In this document: positions 55,185 to 63,203 of the stretch, piece after piece
Numbering within the stretch: position 1 is the first letter of the stretch
Layout: each line of letters opens with the position of its first letter
NCBI RefSeq assembly: GCF_033436665.1
Contig: NZ_JAWQFO010000008.1
Span: 62,001 to 126,000, forward strand
DNA from: JAWQFO01 sp033436665
GTDB taxonomy: Bacteria; Pseudomonadota; Alphaproteobacteria; Rhodobacterales; Rhodobacteraceae
Direction: 5' to 3'
Length of the DNA: 64,000 nt
Position numbers and translations under genes: made by a program
The notes under the pieces: model-generated
Database searches by the model: none
Told to the model about the DNA's origin: nothing
Seen by the model: the letters and a program-made list of their open reading frames with translations, nothing else

Positions 55185-56774
55185 TCAGGCGTTGATCCAG
55201 CACCGGGTGGCGGCGAAGCCGTGCATCGTCTCGCCGATCGGCGAGCCGGTGTAGCCGCCGACGCGGTCCGACGTTGCCTCAATGAAGTTGTTGAACATCG
55301 GAAGGATCAGGCCGCCCTCGTCGCGCACCATGTACGCCATCTTGGTGTACATCTCCTTGCGCTTTTCGGCGTCGAGCTCGCCGCGCGCTTCCACGAGCAA
55401 CTTGTCGAACTCGGGGTTGTTGAAACGGGTGTCGTTCCAGTCCGCGGTCGACAGGTAGGCGGTGGTGTACATCTGGTCTTGCACCGGGCGTCCGCCCCAG
55501 TAGGAGGCACAGAACGGCTGTGCATTCCAGACCTCGGACCAGTAGCCGTCATTGGGTTCACGCTTGATCTCGAGCGGGATGCCGGCCGCCTGCGCGGTCT
55601 GCTGGAACAGCGCCGCCGCGTCGACCGCACCCGGGAAGGCGCCGTCGGCGGTGCGCAGGATGATGGGCGAGCCGTCGTGGCCGGAAGCCTTGTAATGCTC
55701 GGCCGCCTTTTCGAGGTCGAACGGACGCTGCGGGATGCTCTCGTCGAAGAGCGGGTAGGCGGCATTGATCGGGAAGTCGTTGCCGACCGAACCGTAGCCG
55801 CGCAGGATCTTGTCGACCAGTTCCTCGCGGTTGATGGCGTATTTCAGTGCCATGCGCAGGTCGTTGTTGTCGAAGGGCGCGGTGTCGACGTGCATGATGA
55901 ACACGTAATGTCCGGCACCCGCGGTGCTGACGACCTCGAGGTTCGGCGCGCGGCCCAGCAGTTCGGCGATCTTGGGCTCGACCCGGTTGATGATGTCGAC
56001 CTGGCCCGACTGCAGCGCCGCGGTGCGCGCGGTGGCGTCGTTGAGAACGATGACCTCGATCTCGTCGACGTGGCCAGTGGTCTCGTCCCAGTGGTTGGCG
56101 AACTTCTTGTAGGTGTGACGGATGCCCGGATCGTCGACCTCGACCGTGTAGGGGCCAGTGCCGACACCCGCTGCCGGGTTGTCGAAGCCGCCATCGGGCT
56201 GGATCACGAGGTGATAGTCGGCCATCAGGTAGGGCAGGTCGGCGTTCGGGCCGTCGAGCGTGACCGAGAAGACGTCGCCATCGACCTTCATCTCCTTGAT
56301 GCCGCGCATGATGCCGAGCGCACCCGACTGGCTGTCCTCGTTCGAATGACGTTCCATCGTGCGCATCACGTCCTCGGCGGTCAGCGTCTTGCCGTTGTGA
56401 AACTCGACGCCCTGGCGGATCTTGAAGTTCCAGGTGGTGGCGTCGGCGGAGGCCTCGATCTCTTCGGCGAGGCGATTGTCGATGGTGCCGTCCTTGTTCA
56501 CGTTGACCAGCGTGTCGCCGAAGTTGCGCAGGTTCATGATCGGCACTTCGGACGCCGCCAGTGCCGGGTCGAGGCTCGACGTGCTTTCGCCGCCGGCCAT
56601 GCCGAGCTTGAGCGTGCCGCCCTTCACCGGATCCTGCGCGCGCGCGCCGGTGGCCAGCATCGCGTTCGCGGCGGCGGCAGTGACTCCGAGCGCCGCGGCG
56701 CGGCCGACGAATTCGCGGCGCGTCATCAGGCCCTTGGCCACACGGCTGCTGAAGTAGTCGAGTTGATCTTTCAT
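55185..56774 (-). CDS. Peptide ABC importer, Tat-exported substrate-binding protein
   Basis: This 529-residue family 5 binding protein has a twin-arginine signal (TRREFVGRAAALG, Arg19-Arg20) followed by a hydrophobic region and AQD cleavage site. The mature part has SLDPALAASEVPIMNLRNFGDTL, the IRQGVEFHNGKTLTAEDV block and LRMALKYAINREEL, all typical of Dpp/Opp binding proteins. It probably binds short peptides, though related proteins bind other solutes. It is the most upstream transporter gene, preceded by an intercistronic hairpin. Confidence 0.93.
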   Translation of the reverse strand: MKDQLDYFSSRVAKGLMTRREFVGRAAALGVTAAAANAMLATGARAQDPVKGGTLKLGMAGGESTSSLDPALAASEVPIMNLRNFGDTLVNVNKDGTIDNRLAEEIEASADATTWNFKIRQGVEFHNGKTLTAEDVMRTMERHSNEDSQSGALGIMRGIKEMKVDGDVFSVTLDGPNADLPYLMADYHLVIQPDGGFDNPAAGVGTGPYTVEVDDPGIRHTYKKFANHWDETTGHVDEIEVIVLNDATARTAALQSGQVDIINRVEPKIAELLGRAPNLEVVSTAGAGHYVFIMHVDTAPFDNNDLRMALKYAINREELVDKILRGYGSVGNDFPINAAYPLFDESIPQRPFDLEKAAEHYKASGHDGSPIILRTADGAFPGAVDAAALFQQTAQAAGIPLEIKREPNDGYWSEVWNAQPFCASYWGGRPVQDQMYTTAYLSTADWNDTRFNNPEFDKLLVEARGELDAEKRKEMYTKMAYMVRDEGGLILPMFNNFIEATSDRVGGYTGSPIGETMHGFAATRCWINA

Positions 56775-56849
56775 GATGCTCTCCCGTTGGTTTTTTGCAT
56801 CTGCTGCATTTTTATTGATTGGCGAGTCAAGCTTGCCGATTTTCCCCCG

Positions 56850-56876
56850 CGTCGCAAGGTTTAATACCCCGCGACG
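56850..56876 (-). promoter_or_regulatory. Hairpin between the hydrolase gene and the binding-protein gene
   Basis: CGTCGC (56850-56855) and GCGACG (56871-56876) pair around an AT-rich loop with two further G-C pairs inside. It lies 10 bp past the hydrolase stop. An AT-rich stretch leads to the binding-protein start, so it may partly terminate the hydrolase transcript or stabilise the downstream mRNA. Confidence 0.4.
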
Positions 56877-56886
56877 GCGGCGGTGG

Positions 56887-58881
56887 CTACAGGTGGTCGC
56901 GTGGCACCGAATCCTCGACGCTTCGGTCGTAGATCCGTTTGTCGTTTTCCCACGCCTCGAGCCGCGCGTTGAGGTAGAAGGTCTCGGCATCCGACCACAT
57001 CTCGCAGGAGGCTTCGGTGCGCAGCAGGATGTCCTCGCGCTCGAGCTCGTCGGTCCAGTGGCACCAGCCGCGCGCGCTGAGCGGGTCGTCGGGGTGGATG
57101 TCCCAGCGCTCGCGGGCGACCGAGCCCGAAACGATGCCATGCCCGGCATCCCGGGTCTTGCCGAAATCGTCCTCGATGACGAGGCTGACGATACCGGTGA
57201 CCAGATCGGTTTCCTGCCTGCGCGTGCTACGGTTTTCGCGGAGTACCTCGTGCGACCAGGGCGGCGCGGCGACGGGCGGCTCGAAGACATGTTCGTCCCG
57301 CGTCGCCGTGTCCCGGACCGGCAGGTCGACGCGACCCGATGACAGGGCGAGCGTGACCGGTTCGGGCGACGGCCAGACCAGCGGCCAGTAGGCCGAGGAG
57401 ACCGCGACGCGCAGGCGATGGCCCTTCGGCACGCGGTAGGCGATGTGGTCGAGATCGAGCGCCACCTCGACACGCGTGTCTATCGGCATCGCACGCGGCG
57501 CGGCAGAGCCGTCGCGGTGGCTGAGGTTCAGCACGCCATAGGTGATGCGGGTCGAAGCTCCGTCCGGATGGACGTGGCACAGGCGCACGGCGATCTGCGC
57601 TTGGGGCCGGTCGCTGGAAAGGGTCAGCGTCACGCGCGGCGCGCCGACGATGTCGGTATCCGCCTCCAGGGCAGCGCCGTCGAAACAGGCGGAGAGCGCG
57701 TCGTCGCCCCGCTGGTCGCCGGGCATTTCGGGACCGAGCCAGATGGCGCAGTATTCCCCGGACGCCGCGCCGCAATGCTGTGGCGAACCTACCGTCGCCG
57801 CCAATGTGTCCGGCGCGGGCACCAGACCCGCATCGGTCAGGTGCAGCGTCCGCCTGGGAAGGTGCCCGGTCGCGCCATCTTTCTCGGCGATCCAGCGCCC
57901 CGGGCGTTCGGTGTACCATGTCGCCGGTCGCACACCATCCATCAGGTAGGCGCGGTAGTCCGGATCGGCCTCGACGCCGGTGTCGCGGTCCTTGAGCCAG
58001 CGATCCCACCACCTCAGCGCTTCCTGCAGGAACCCGATCCGCGGCTCGGGTACGGCGAAATGTGGGTACTTGTGCACCCAGGGCCCGACGATGCCCTTGG
58101 CGCCGGGCAGGTTCTCGACGAGCTGCGGCACCGCATTCTTGTAGGCGTCGCCCCAGCCGCCCACGGCCAGCACCTTCGCCGTGATCGCGGCGTACTCCTC
58201 GATCACCGAACCATGACGCCAGTAGGCATCCCGGCGCTGGTGGCGCAGCCAGACCGACGGCAGGAACGGCTCGTTCTCGAGCCGCTCCAGCCAGACCGCG
58301 CGCCAGTCCTCGGGTCGCAGCGCCGGGTCGGGCGCGCGCGAGGAATAGGACCACATGGTCGCGCCCCAGCCGAGATTCTCGTTGAGCAGGCAGCCGCCCT
58401 TGTAGTGGATGTCGTCGGCGAAGCGGTCCACGGTCGAACAGAGCGTGATGACCGCCTTCAGAGGCTCCGGGGCGAGGGCGGCGACCTGCAGTCCGTTGAA
58501 GCCGCCCCAGCTGATCCCCATCATCCCGACCGCGCCCGAGCACCAGTCCTGCGCCGCAAGCCAGTCGATCACCTCGACGGCGTCGGAGAGTTCCCGCGGC
58601 GTGTACTCGTCCGCCATCAGCCCGTCGCTGTCGCCGTTGCCGCGCATGTCGACGCGGATGCAGGCATAGCCGCGCTCGGCGAACCACGGGTGGGTGAGCG
58701 CATCGCGCACCACGGTGCCGTCACGCTTGCGATAAGGCAGGTATTCCAGGATCGCCGGAACCGGGTCGCTGCCGGCGTCCACGGGGCGCCAGACACGGGC
58801 CGAAAGACGGCAGCCATCCGACAGCGTGATGCCGAGATCGGCGATCTCTTCGATGTCGCGCAGCGTGTTCCGGGTGGTCAT
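56887..58881 (-). CDS. CocE/NonD-family hydrolase (S15 peptidase-like)
   Basis: The 664-residue alpha/beta hydrolase has the catalytic Ser in MMGISWGGFNGLQ near residue 119, the oxyanion-side block VRVDMRGNGDSDG and a C-terminal jelly-roll domain typical of X-Pro dipeptidyl-peptidase/CocE enzymes (EPVTLALSSGRVDLPV). The catalytic Asp and His are probably in DAYKNAV and WVHKYPH, which I have not confirmed. The substrate may be proline-containing peptides or acyl esters. It is cytoplasmic (no signal peptide) and co-directional with the peptide importer. Confidence 0.9.
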   Translation of the reverse strand: MTTRNTLRDIEEIADLGITLSDGCRLSARVWRPVDAGSDPVPAILEYLPYRKRDGTVVRDALTHPWFAERGYACIRVDMRGNGDSDGLMADEYTPRELSDAVEVIDWLAAQDWCSGAVGMMGISWGGFNGLQVAALAPEPLKAVITLCSTVDRFADDIHYKGGCLLNENLGWGATMWSYSSRAPDPALRPEDWRAVWLERLENEPFLPSVWLRHQRRDAYWRHGSVIEEYAAITAKVLAVGGWGDAYKNAVPQLVENLPGAKGIVGPWVHKYPHFAVPEPRIGFLQEALRWWDRWLKDRDTGVEADPDYRAYLMDGVRPATWYTERPGRWIAEKDGATGHLPRRTLHLTDAGLVPAPDTLAATVGSPQHCGAASGEYCAIWLGPEMPGDQRGDDALSACFDGAALEADTDIVGAPRVTLTLSSDRPQAQIAVRLCHVHPDGASTRITYGVLNLSHRDGSAAPRAMPIDTRVEVALDLDHIAYRVPKGHRLRVAVSSAYWPLVWPSPEPVTLALSSGRVDLPVRDTATRDEHVFEPPVAAPPWSHEVLRENRSTRRQETDLVTGIVSLVIEDDFGKTRDAGHGIVSGSVARERWDIHPDDPLSARGWCHWTDELEREDILLRTEASCEMWSDAETFYLNARLEAWENDKRIYDRSVEDSVPRDHL

Positions 58882-58994
58882 GCGCGGAACCTCAAGGCTG
58901 GCCCGCCGGGTGTCAAGTGGGCTGACGCGGCGACAGGATCAGATTCAGGAGAGAGGAGAAAATAAAGTTTGATCAGTTTCTTATGAGGTGAAAT

Positions 58995-59441
58995 TCAACC
59001 TACGTCCGTGTTGAGCCAGATCGTGACTGGTCCGTCGTTGATTAGCGACACCGCCATGTCCGCCCCGAAGCGACCGGTCTCGAGCGGAACACCGAGCGAT
59101 CCGAGATGCTGCGCGAAGTGCAGGTAAAGCGCCTCGGCTTTGTCGGGTTTCGCCGCCCCCGAGAATCCGGGCCTGTTGCCGCGCGAGGTGTCGGCGGCCA
59201 GGGTGAACTGGCTGACGACCAGCGCGGCCCCCTCGGTCTGCGGGATCGACAGGTTCATCCGCCCGGCGTCGTCCCGAAACAGCCGCAGCTTCGAGATCTT
59301 GACGGCCAGTGCCTCGGCGGTCGCGGCGTCATCGCCGGGCATGGCGCAGACGAGGATCAGAAGGCCCGCGCCGATCCCGGCGATGCGGGTGCCGTCGACA
59401 TCGACGGCGGCATTCGTGACCCGTTGCAGCAAGGCGCGCAT
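58995..59441 (-). CDS. dtd: D-aminoacyl-tRNA deacylase
   Basis: Dtd removes D-amino acids (and glycine from tRNA-Ala) from charged tRNA. The 148-residue protein starts MRALLQRVTNAAVDVDG and has the two signatures SQFTLAADTSRGNRPGF and NDGPVTIWL, the latter the cross-subunit Gly-Pro motif. The start ATG overlaps the nitroreductase stop by one base (TGATG). The frame's upstream TTG is not used. Confidence 0.96.
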   Translation of the reverse strand: MRALLQRVTNAAVDVDGTRIAGIGAGLLILVCAMPGDDAATAEALAVKISKLRLFRDDAGRMNLSIPQTEGAALVVSQFTLAADTSRGNRPGFSGAAKPDKAEALYLHFAQHLGSLGVPLETGRFGADMAVSLINDGPVTIWLNTDVG

Positions 59442-60145
59442 CAATTTCTCCAGTCGATGATTTCGTCGAGCGGCGCGCGCTCGGTCCGGAAGGAATTCGC
59501 AGGGTGATCTTCTACCGCGTAGCCAAACGAGATGGCGCAGAGGATCATCCGGTCTTCGGCGATCTTGAAATGGTCGCGCACAGCGTCGGCGTAGAAGGCA
59601 ATGGCGGCCTGCACGATGGTGTCAACGCCAAGCGCCGTCGCAGCGAGCGTGAAGGCGGTGACGAACCCGCCGCAATCCATCGCGCCGTAGCCAGCCAGTT
59701 CGCGCGGCGAGGTGACGATGGCGACATGCGGCGCGTCGAAGAGGTCGTAGTTGCGCATCATCTGCGCGCCCGACGCAGCCCGATCGCCCTTCTGCACACC
59801 CACCGCATCGTAGAGCGCCCAGCCGCAGGTGCGCCGCCGCTCGGCATAGGCGCCGGAATAGCCCGACGGGCCCTCCAGATCGAGTTTGCTCGCGTTGTTT
59901 GCAACGGCGTCGCGCAACATGTCGCGAAAGCGGTCCGTGGCTTGCGGCGTTGCGGTCACCGCCACCTGCCAGGGTTGGGCGTTGCACCACGAGGGCACCC
60001 GGCGCGCTGTTCTCACGATCCGCTCGATGGTGTCGCGCGGCACCGGGTCGGGCCGGAAGGCACGGCAGGAATAGCGCGCGGCGAGAATGTCCTCGAGCGC
60101 GTCGATCCGATTTTCCGCCTGCTCCGTTTCGAATGTATCCGTCAT
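59441..60145 (-). CDS. Nitroreductase-family protein (probable NAD(P)H-dependent)
   Basis: The 234-residue protein has the nitroreductase FMN-binding start ILAARYSCRAFRPDPVPRDTI and PSWCNAQPWQVAVT, with LAATALGVDTIVQAAIA near the end. Such proteins reduce nitro compounds or quinones, or act in vitamin and nucleotide metabolism; the substrate is unknown. It is fully coupled: it overlaps the zinc-ribbon gene by 4 bp (ATGA) and dtd by 1 bp. Confidence 0.9.
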   Translation of the reverse strand: MTDTFETEQAENRIDALEDILAARYSCRAFRPDPVPRDTIERIVRTARRVPSWCNAQPWQVAVTATPQATDRFRDMLRDAVANNASKLDLEGPSGYSGAYAERRRTCGWALYDAVGVQKGDRAASGAQMMRNYDLFDAPHVAIVTSPRELAGYGAMDCGGFVTAFTLAATALGVDTIVQAAIAFYADAVRDHFKIAEDRMILCAISFGYAVEDHPANSFRTERAPLDEIIDWRN

Positions 60146-61266
60146 TGTTGCGCCATCCCGTAGCCGATCAGGGCAGCGGCAAGCAGTCCGAGGATCACGG
60201 CGAATGCCACCTTGATCTTCGAATAGGGCCGTTCGCCCTGCACCTTGCCGGTCTGGCCATTGACCACGAAACGGTAGGTGCGGCCGCGGAACTTGTAGGC
60301 GGCAAGCCAGACCGGCAGCAGCACGTGCTTGAAGGTGATCCCGCCGATCTCGGTGCGGATGTCATGCACGCGCTGGCGGTCGCCGCCGATGTCGAAGCGC
60401 ACGTCACGGGCGATCACCCGGTCCATAATCTCGCGGGCCTCCGTAAAGCCTTCTTCCAGCGTCACCCCATAGCCTTCGGCCCGGAACCCGGCCAGGAACT
60501 CGGGCGCGTAGGGTTGCAGCCCGGATAGGTCCCAGGGCTGCAGCGCGTCTGTGAAGGTTTTCGGCAGGCTTTTCGAGGCCAGCACCAACACGTCGTCGAA
60601 GAACCGCGCGACGCGGCCCGAGGCGGGACGCCAGCGCACGCGCGGCACCTGCTGACGCATGCGCTTGCCGTCGCGGACCACGGTGACTGTCTCGAAATAG
60701 ACCGTGCCGCGTTCGCCGCTGTAGGCCGATCGCGTGTCGGCGTCGAAGGTCCAGTAAGGCACGTAGATGCCCTGCATCCGACGCCCCTTGCGGGCGTAAT
60801 CCTTGAGCCCGCCGGGCGCGAACCAGAGCCGTCCCAGCCAGTCGGTCATCGCCTGCCGCGCGACCGTTTCGGACAGCACGAAGGGCAGCACGCCGCGCGG
60901 TTTGATGTGGCGGTGTACACCGGTATCGGTGACGAGCGGCGTGGCGCAGAACGGGCATTCTGTGGCGTGGATCTTCTCGTCGACTTCGACCTCGGCGCCG
61001 CAATTTGGGCACTTGTCGACCCGGGTCTCCTCGAACTCGGCCTCGGGCAGGGCCTTTCGCGTGGCGGCGCGAAAGTCGAGCTCGGCGATGGGATGGACCG
61101 GCGCGCGATCGTTGAGCACGGCGGTGTTGCCGCAATGATCGCAGAGCATCGTGCCGGTGCCGGGATCGAAGCGCATGTCGGCACCGCAGGTGTCGCAGGG
61201 AAAGCGGTGATCCCGTGTCTGCTCGCTCGCCGCCATGCCGCCTGCGTCCTCTGCCGTGTCGTCCAT
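60142..61266 (-). CDS. Double zinc-ribbon protein with C-terminal membrane anchor (YdjG-like)
   Basis: The preferred start at 61266 gives 374 residues. Two zinc ribbons lie near the N terminus: CDTCGADMRF followed by CDHCG, and CPNCGAEVEV followed by CPFCATPL. A central domain (IYVPYWTFDADTRS, YFETVTV) leads to a last-25-residue hydrophobic helix VAFAVILGLLAAALIGYG. The layout resembles Bacillus YdjG, which with YdjH, YdjI and YdjF (PspA-like) forms a membrane-stress set. It overlaps the nitroreductase gene by 4 bp. Confidence 0.8.
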   Translation of the reverse strand: MDDTAEDAGGMAASEQTRDHRFPCDTCGADMRFDPGTGTMLCDHCGNTAVLNDRAPVHPIAELDFRAATRKALPEAEFEETRVDKCPNCGAEVEVDEKIHATECPFCATPLVTDTGVHRHIKPRGVLPFVLSETVARQAMTDWLGRLWFAPGGLKDYARKGRRMQGIYVPYWTFDADTRSAYSGERGTVYFETVTVVRDGKRMRQQVPRVRWRPASGRVARFFDDVLVLASKSLPKTFTDALQPWDLSGLQPYAPEFLAGFRAEGYGVTLEEGFTEAREIMDRVIARDVRFDIGGDRQRVHDIRTEIGGITFKHVLLPVWLAAYKFRGRTYRFVVNGQTGKVQGERPYSKIKVAFAVILGLLAAALIGYGMAQQ

Positions 61267-61380
61267 CTCTTCGCCCGCCGAACCGGGGCAGTCAACCCGG
61301 CGCGACGCCCCGCGCCGGCGCGGAACAAGCCGGTTCGGCAAGCGTTTTCCAGGTAACCGTCAGCAGACATGGAGGACGTC

Positions 61381-61578
61381 ATGACCGACGACACCGACCG
61401 CAAGGGCGACCGCGAAACCGACGAGGTGCTCGGCGCCGAGGGGGCTGTCTCTCAGGGTGGCCGCGCAGGCGGGCGTCTGGCCCGCAAGATCGGCACGCGA
61501 GACGAGCTCAAGCGCGCATTCGAGCGTCCCGCCGGCGCGACGCGCGTCACGAAGTCAGATGAGAAAGAAGAGGACTGA
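61381..61578 (+). CDS. Small charged hypothetical protein
   Basis: The ATG at 61381 has the ribosome site GGAGGACG, and the frame runs 65 residues (TDDTDRKGDRETDEVLGAEG, then GGRLARKIGTRDELKRAFERP). It is rich in Asp, Arg, Lys and Glu and lacks a hydrophobic segment. I do not recognise the family. It is 3 bp upstream of the host-attachment-type gene and probably co-transcribed with it. Confidence 0.6.
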   Translation: MTDDTDRKGDRETDEVLGAEGAVSQGGRAGGRLARKIGTRDELKRAFERPAGATRVTKSDEKEED

Positions 61579-61581
61579 ACG

Positions 61582-62040
61582 ATGGCCGAGCCGAAAAACG
61601 AAACCTGGATTCTTGTCGCTGACGGTGAAAAGGCGCTGTTCCTGCGCAACGAGGGGGACGCGGACTATCCGAACTTCCAGGTCGAGCGTCAGGAAGAACA
61701 AGAGAACCCTTCGACCGGCGAACAGGGAGCGCACCCGCCGGGTCGGATGCACGACGGCGGCCCCGGCCAGAAGTCGGCGCTGAGCGACACCGACTGGCAT
61801 GCGCTGGAGAAAGAGCGCTTCGCACATGACCTTGCCGACATGCTCTACAAGATGGCGCACAAGGGGCGGTTCGACCGCATCGTTCTGGTCGCCAGTTCGA
61901 CGGTCTTGGGCGAGTTGCGCGATAAGCTTCACCAGGAGGTGACCGAACGTGTCGTCGGCGAGATCGACAAGGTTCTGACGAACCACCCGCTCGACGAGAT
62001 CGAGAAGCTGGTCCAGAAGGAGCTTCAGAGCGCCGCCTGA
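61582..62040 (+). CDS. Host attachment protein family (baeRF-like)
   Basis: The 152-residue protein begins KNETWILVADGEKALFLRN and has FDRIVLVASSTVLGELRDKLHQE and VGEIDKVLTNHPLDEIEKL, the pattern of the family described as required for attachment to host cells. Members share a release-factor-like (baeRF) fold and are not proven to be extracellular. The function here is unknown. It is convergent with the SPFH gene, 11 bp away. Confidence 0.75.
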   Translation: MAEPKNETWILVADGEKALFLRNEGDADYPNFQVERQEEQENPSTGEQGAHPPGRMHDGGPGQKSALSDTDWHALEKERFAHDLADMLYKMAHKGRFDRIVLVASSTVLGELRDKLHQEVTERVVGEIDKVLTNHPLDEIEKLVQKELQSAA

Positions 62041-62051
62041 CGCGGCGGCTC

Positions 62052-63179
62052 TTAGCTGCCGGGTGGCGGTGGTGGCAGGATGGTAAAGAGCCGCGCCAGT
62101 TCTTCCACGTCCTCGGCGCGTTTCCAACCGTCCTGGCCGGCCGTCCAGACGTAGGTGTCGCGGGTCAGGCTGCCGCCGGCGACCATGCGCCCCATTGCGG
62201 CCCGCGAAAACGGACCCTTCGTCTCGCCGTTCTCGGCGGTATGCCAGACCTTTTCGACCGGTGGCGGCGGCGGCGCTGGAGGGGCCGCACTCGGGGCCGG
62301 GGCTTGCTGCGGCGCGGGCCGGGGCCCCCAGGGGCCGGATTCGGCTACGCTGCGCCCGACCTGCATGCCGAGCCCAGCGCCGATGCCCGCTTGGATCGCC
62401 GCCGATCCGGCGCCGTCGCGTCCGAGCGCCTCGGCCGTCTGGAATTGCGTGTACTTGTCCAGATCACCGACCATGCCCATCGACGTGCGCTTGTCGAGCA
62501 CCGCCTCGACCGCCGGCGGCAGCGAGATATTCTCGATGTAAAGCTCGGGCATCGACAGCCCGTATTCCGCGAGTTGGGGGTCGGTTTCCTCGGCGACCAG
62601 CTTGCCCAGTTCGCGGGTGTTCGCGGCCATGTCGAGCACCGAGATGTTCGACCGCGCCAGCGTCCTCGAGACCTCCTGCACCAGCACGTTGCGGATCTGG
62701 AACGTGATCTCGTCGGTGGTGAACTCGCCATCCGTGCCGACGATCTCGGTCATGAAATGCGCCGGATCCGAAACGCGGATCGAATAGGTGCCGAAGGCGC
62801 GCAGGCGCACCGCGCCAAACTCGGGGTCGCGGCAGATGATCGGGTTCTTCGTGCCCCATTTCAGGTCGTTGAAACGGGTGGTGTTGACGAAATAGATCTC
62901 GGACTTGAACGGGCTGCGGAACCCATGATCCCAATGCTGCAGCTTGGTCATGATGGGCATGTTGTTGGTCTCGAGCATATAGAGACCCGGCGAGAAAACG
63001 TCGGCGATCTGCCCCTCGTGTACGAAGACCGCCGCCTGACCCTCGCGCACCGTCAGCTTCGCGCCATACTTGATCTCGTGGCCCTCGCGCTCGAACCGCC
63101 AGACGATCGTGTCGCGGGTGTCATCGGTCCAGTGAATGACGTCGATAAATTCGCCGGAAAGAAAGTCGAAGATGCTCAT
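62052..63179 (-). CDS. SPFH-domain protein with C-terminal GYF_2 domain (YdjI/virion core type)
   Basis: The 375-residue protein has the SPFH part in residues 30-230 (RFEREGHEIKYGAKLTVREG, FNDLKWGTKNPIICRD, LGKLVAEETDPQLAEYGLSM). A Pro/Ala-rich linker follows (about 285-312), then a GYF_2 domain (VWHTAENGETKGPF, VWTAGQDGWKRAEDV). The same pairing occurs in YdjI and similar virion core proteins, linked to membrane integrity with PspA. No PspA gene is in view. It is 24 bp downstream of the DUF2927 gene. Confidence 0.88.
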   Translation of the reverse strand: MSIFDFLSGEFIDVIHWTDDTRDTIVWRFEREGHEIKYGAKLTVREGQAAVFVHEGQIADVFSPGLYMLETNNMPIMTKLQHWDHGFRSPFKSEIYFVNTTRFNDLKWGTKNPIICRDPEFGAVRLRAFGTYSIRVSDPAHFMTEIVGTDGEFTTDEITFQIRNVLVQEVSRTLARSNISVLDMAANTRELGKLVAEETDPQLAEYGLSMPELYIENISLPPAVEAVLDKRTSMGMVGDLDKYTQFQTAEALGRDGAGSAAIQAGIGAGLGMQVGRSVAESGPWGPRPAPQQAPAPSAAPPAPPPPPVEKVWHTAENGETKGPFSRAAMGRMVAGGSLTRDTYVWTAGQDGWKRAEDVEELARLFTILPPPPPGS

Positions 63180-63203
63180 GACGGTCGGTCCTTTGTCGTG
63201 AAA

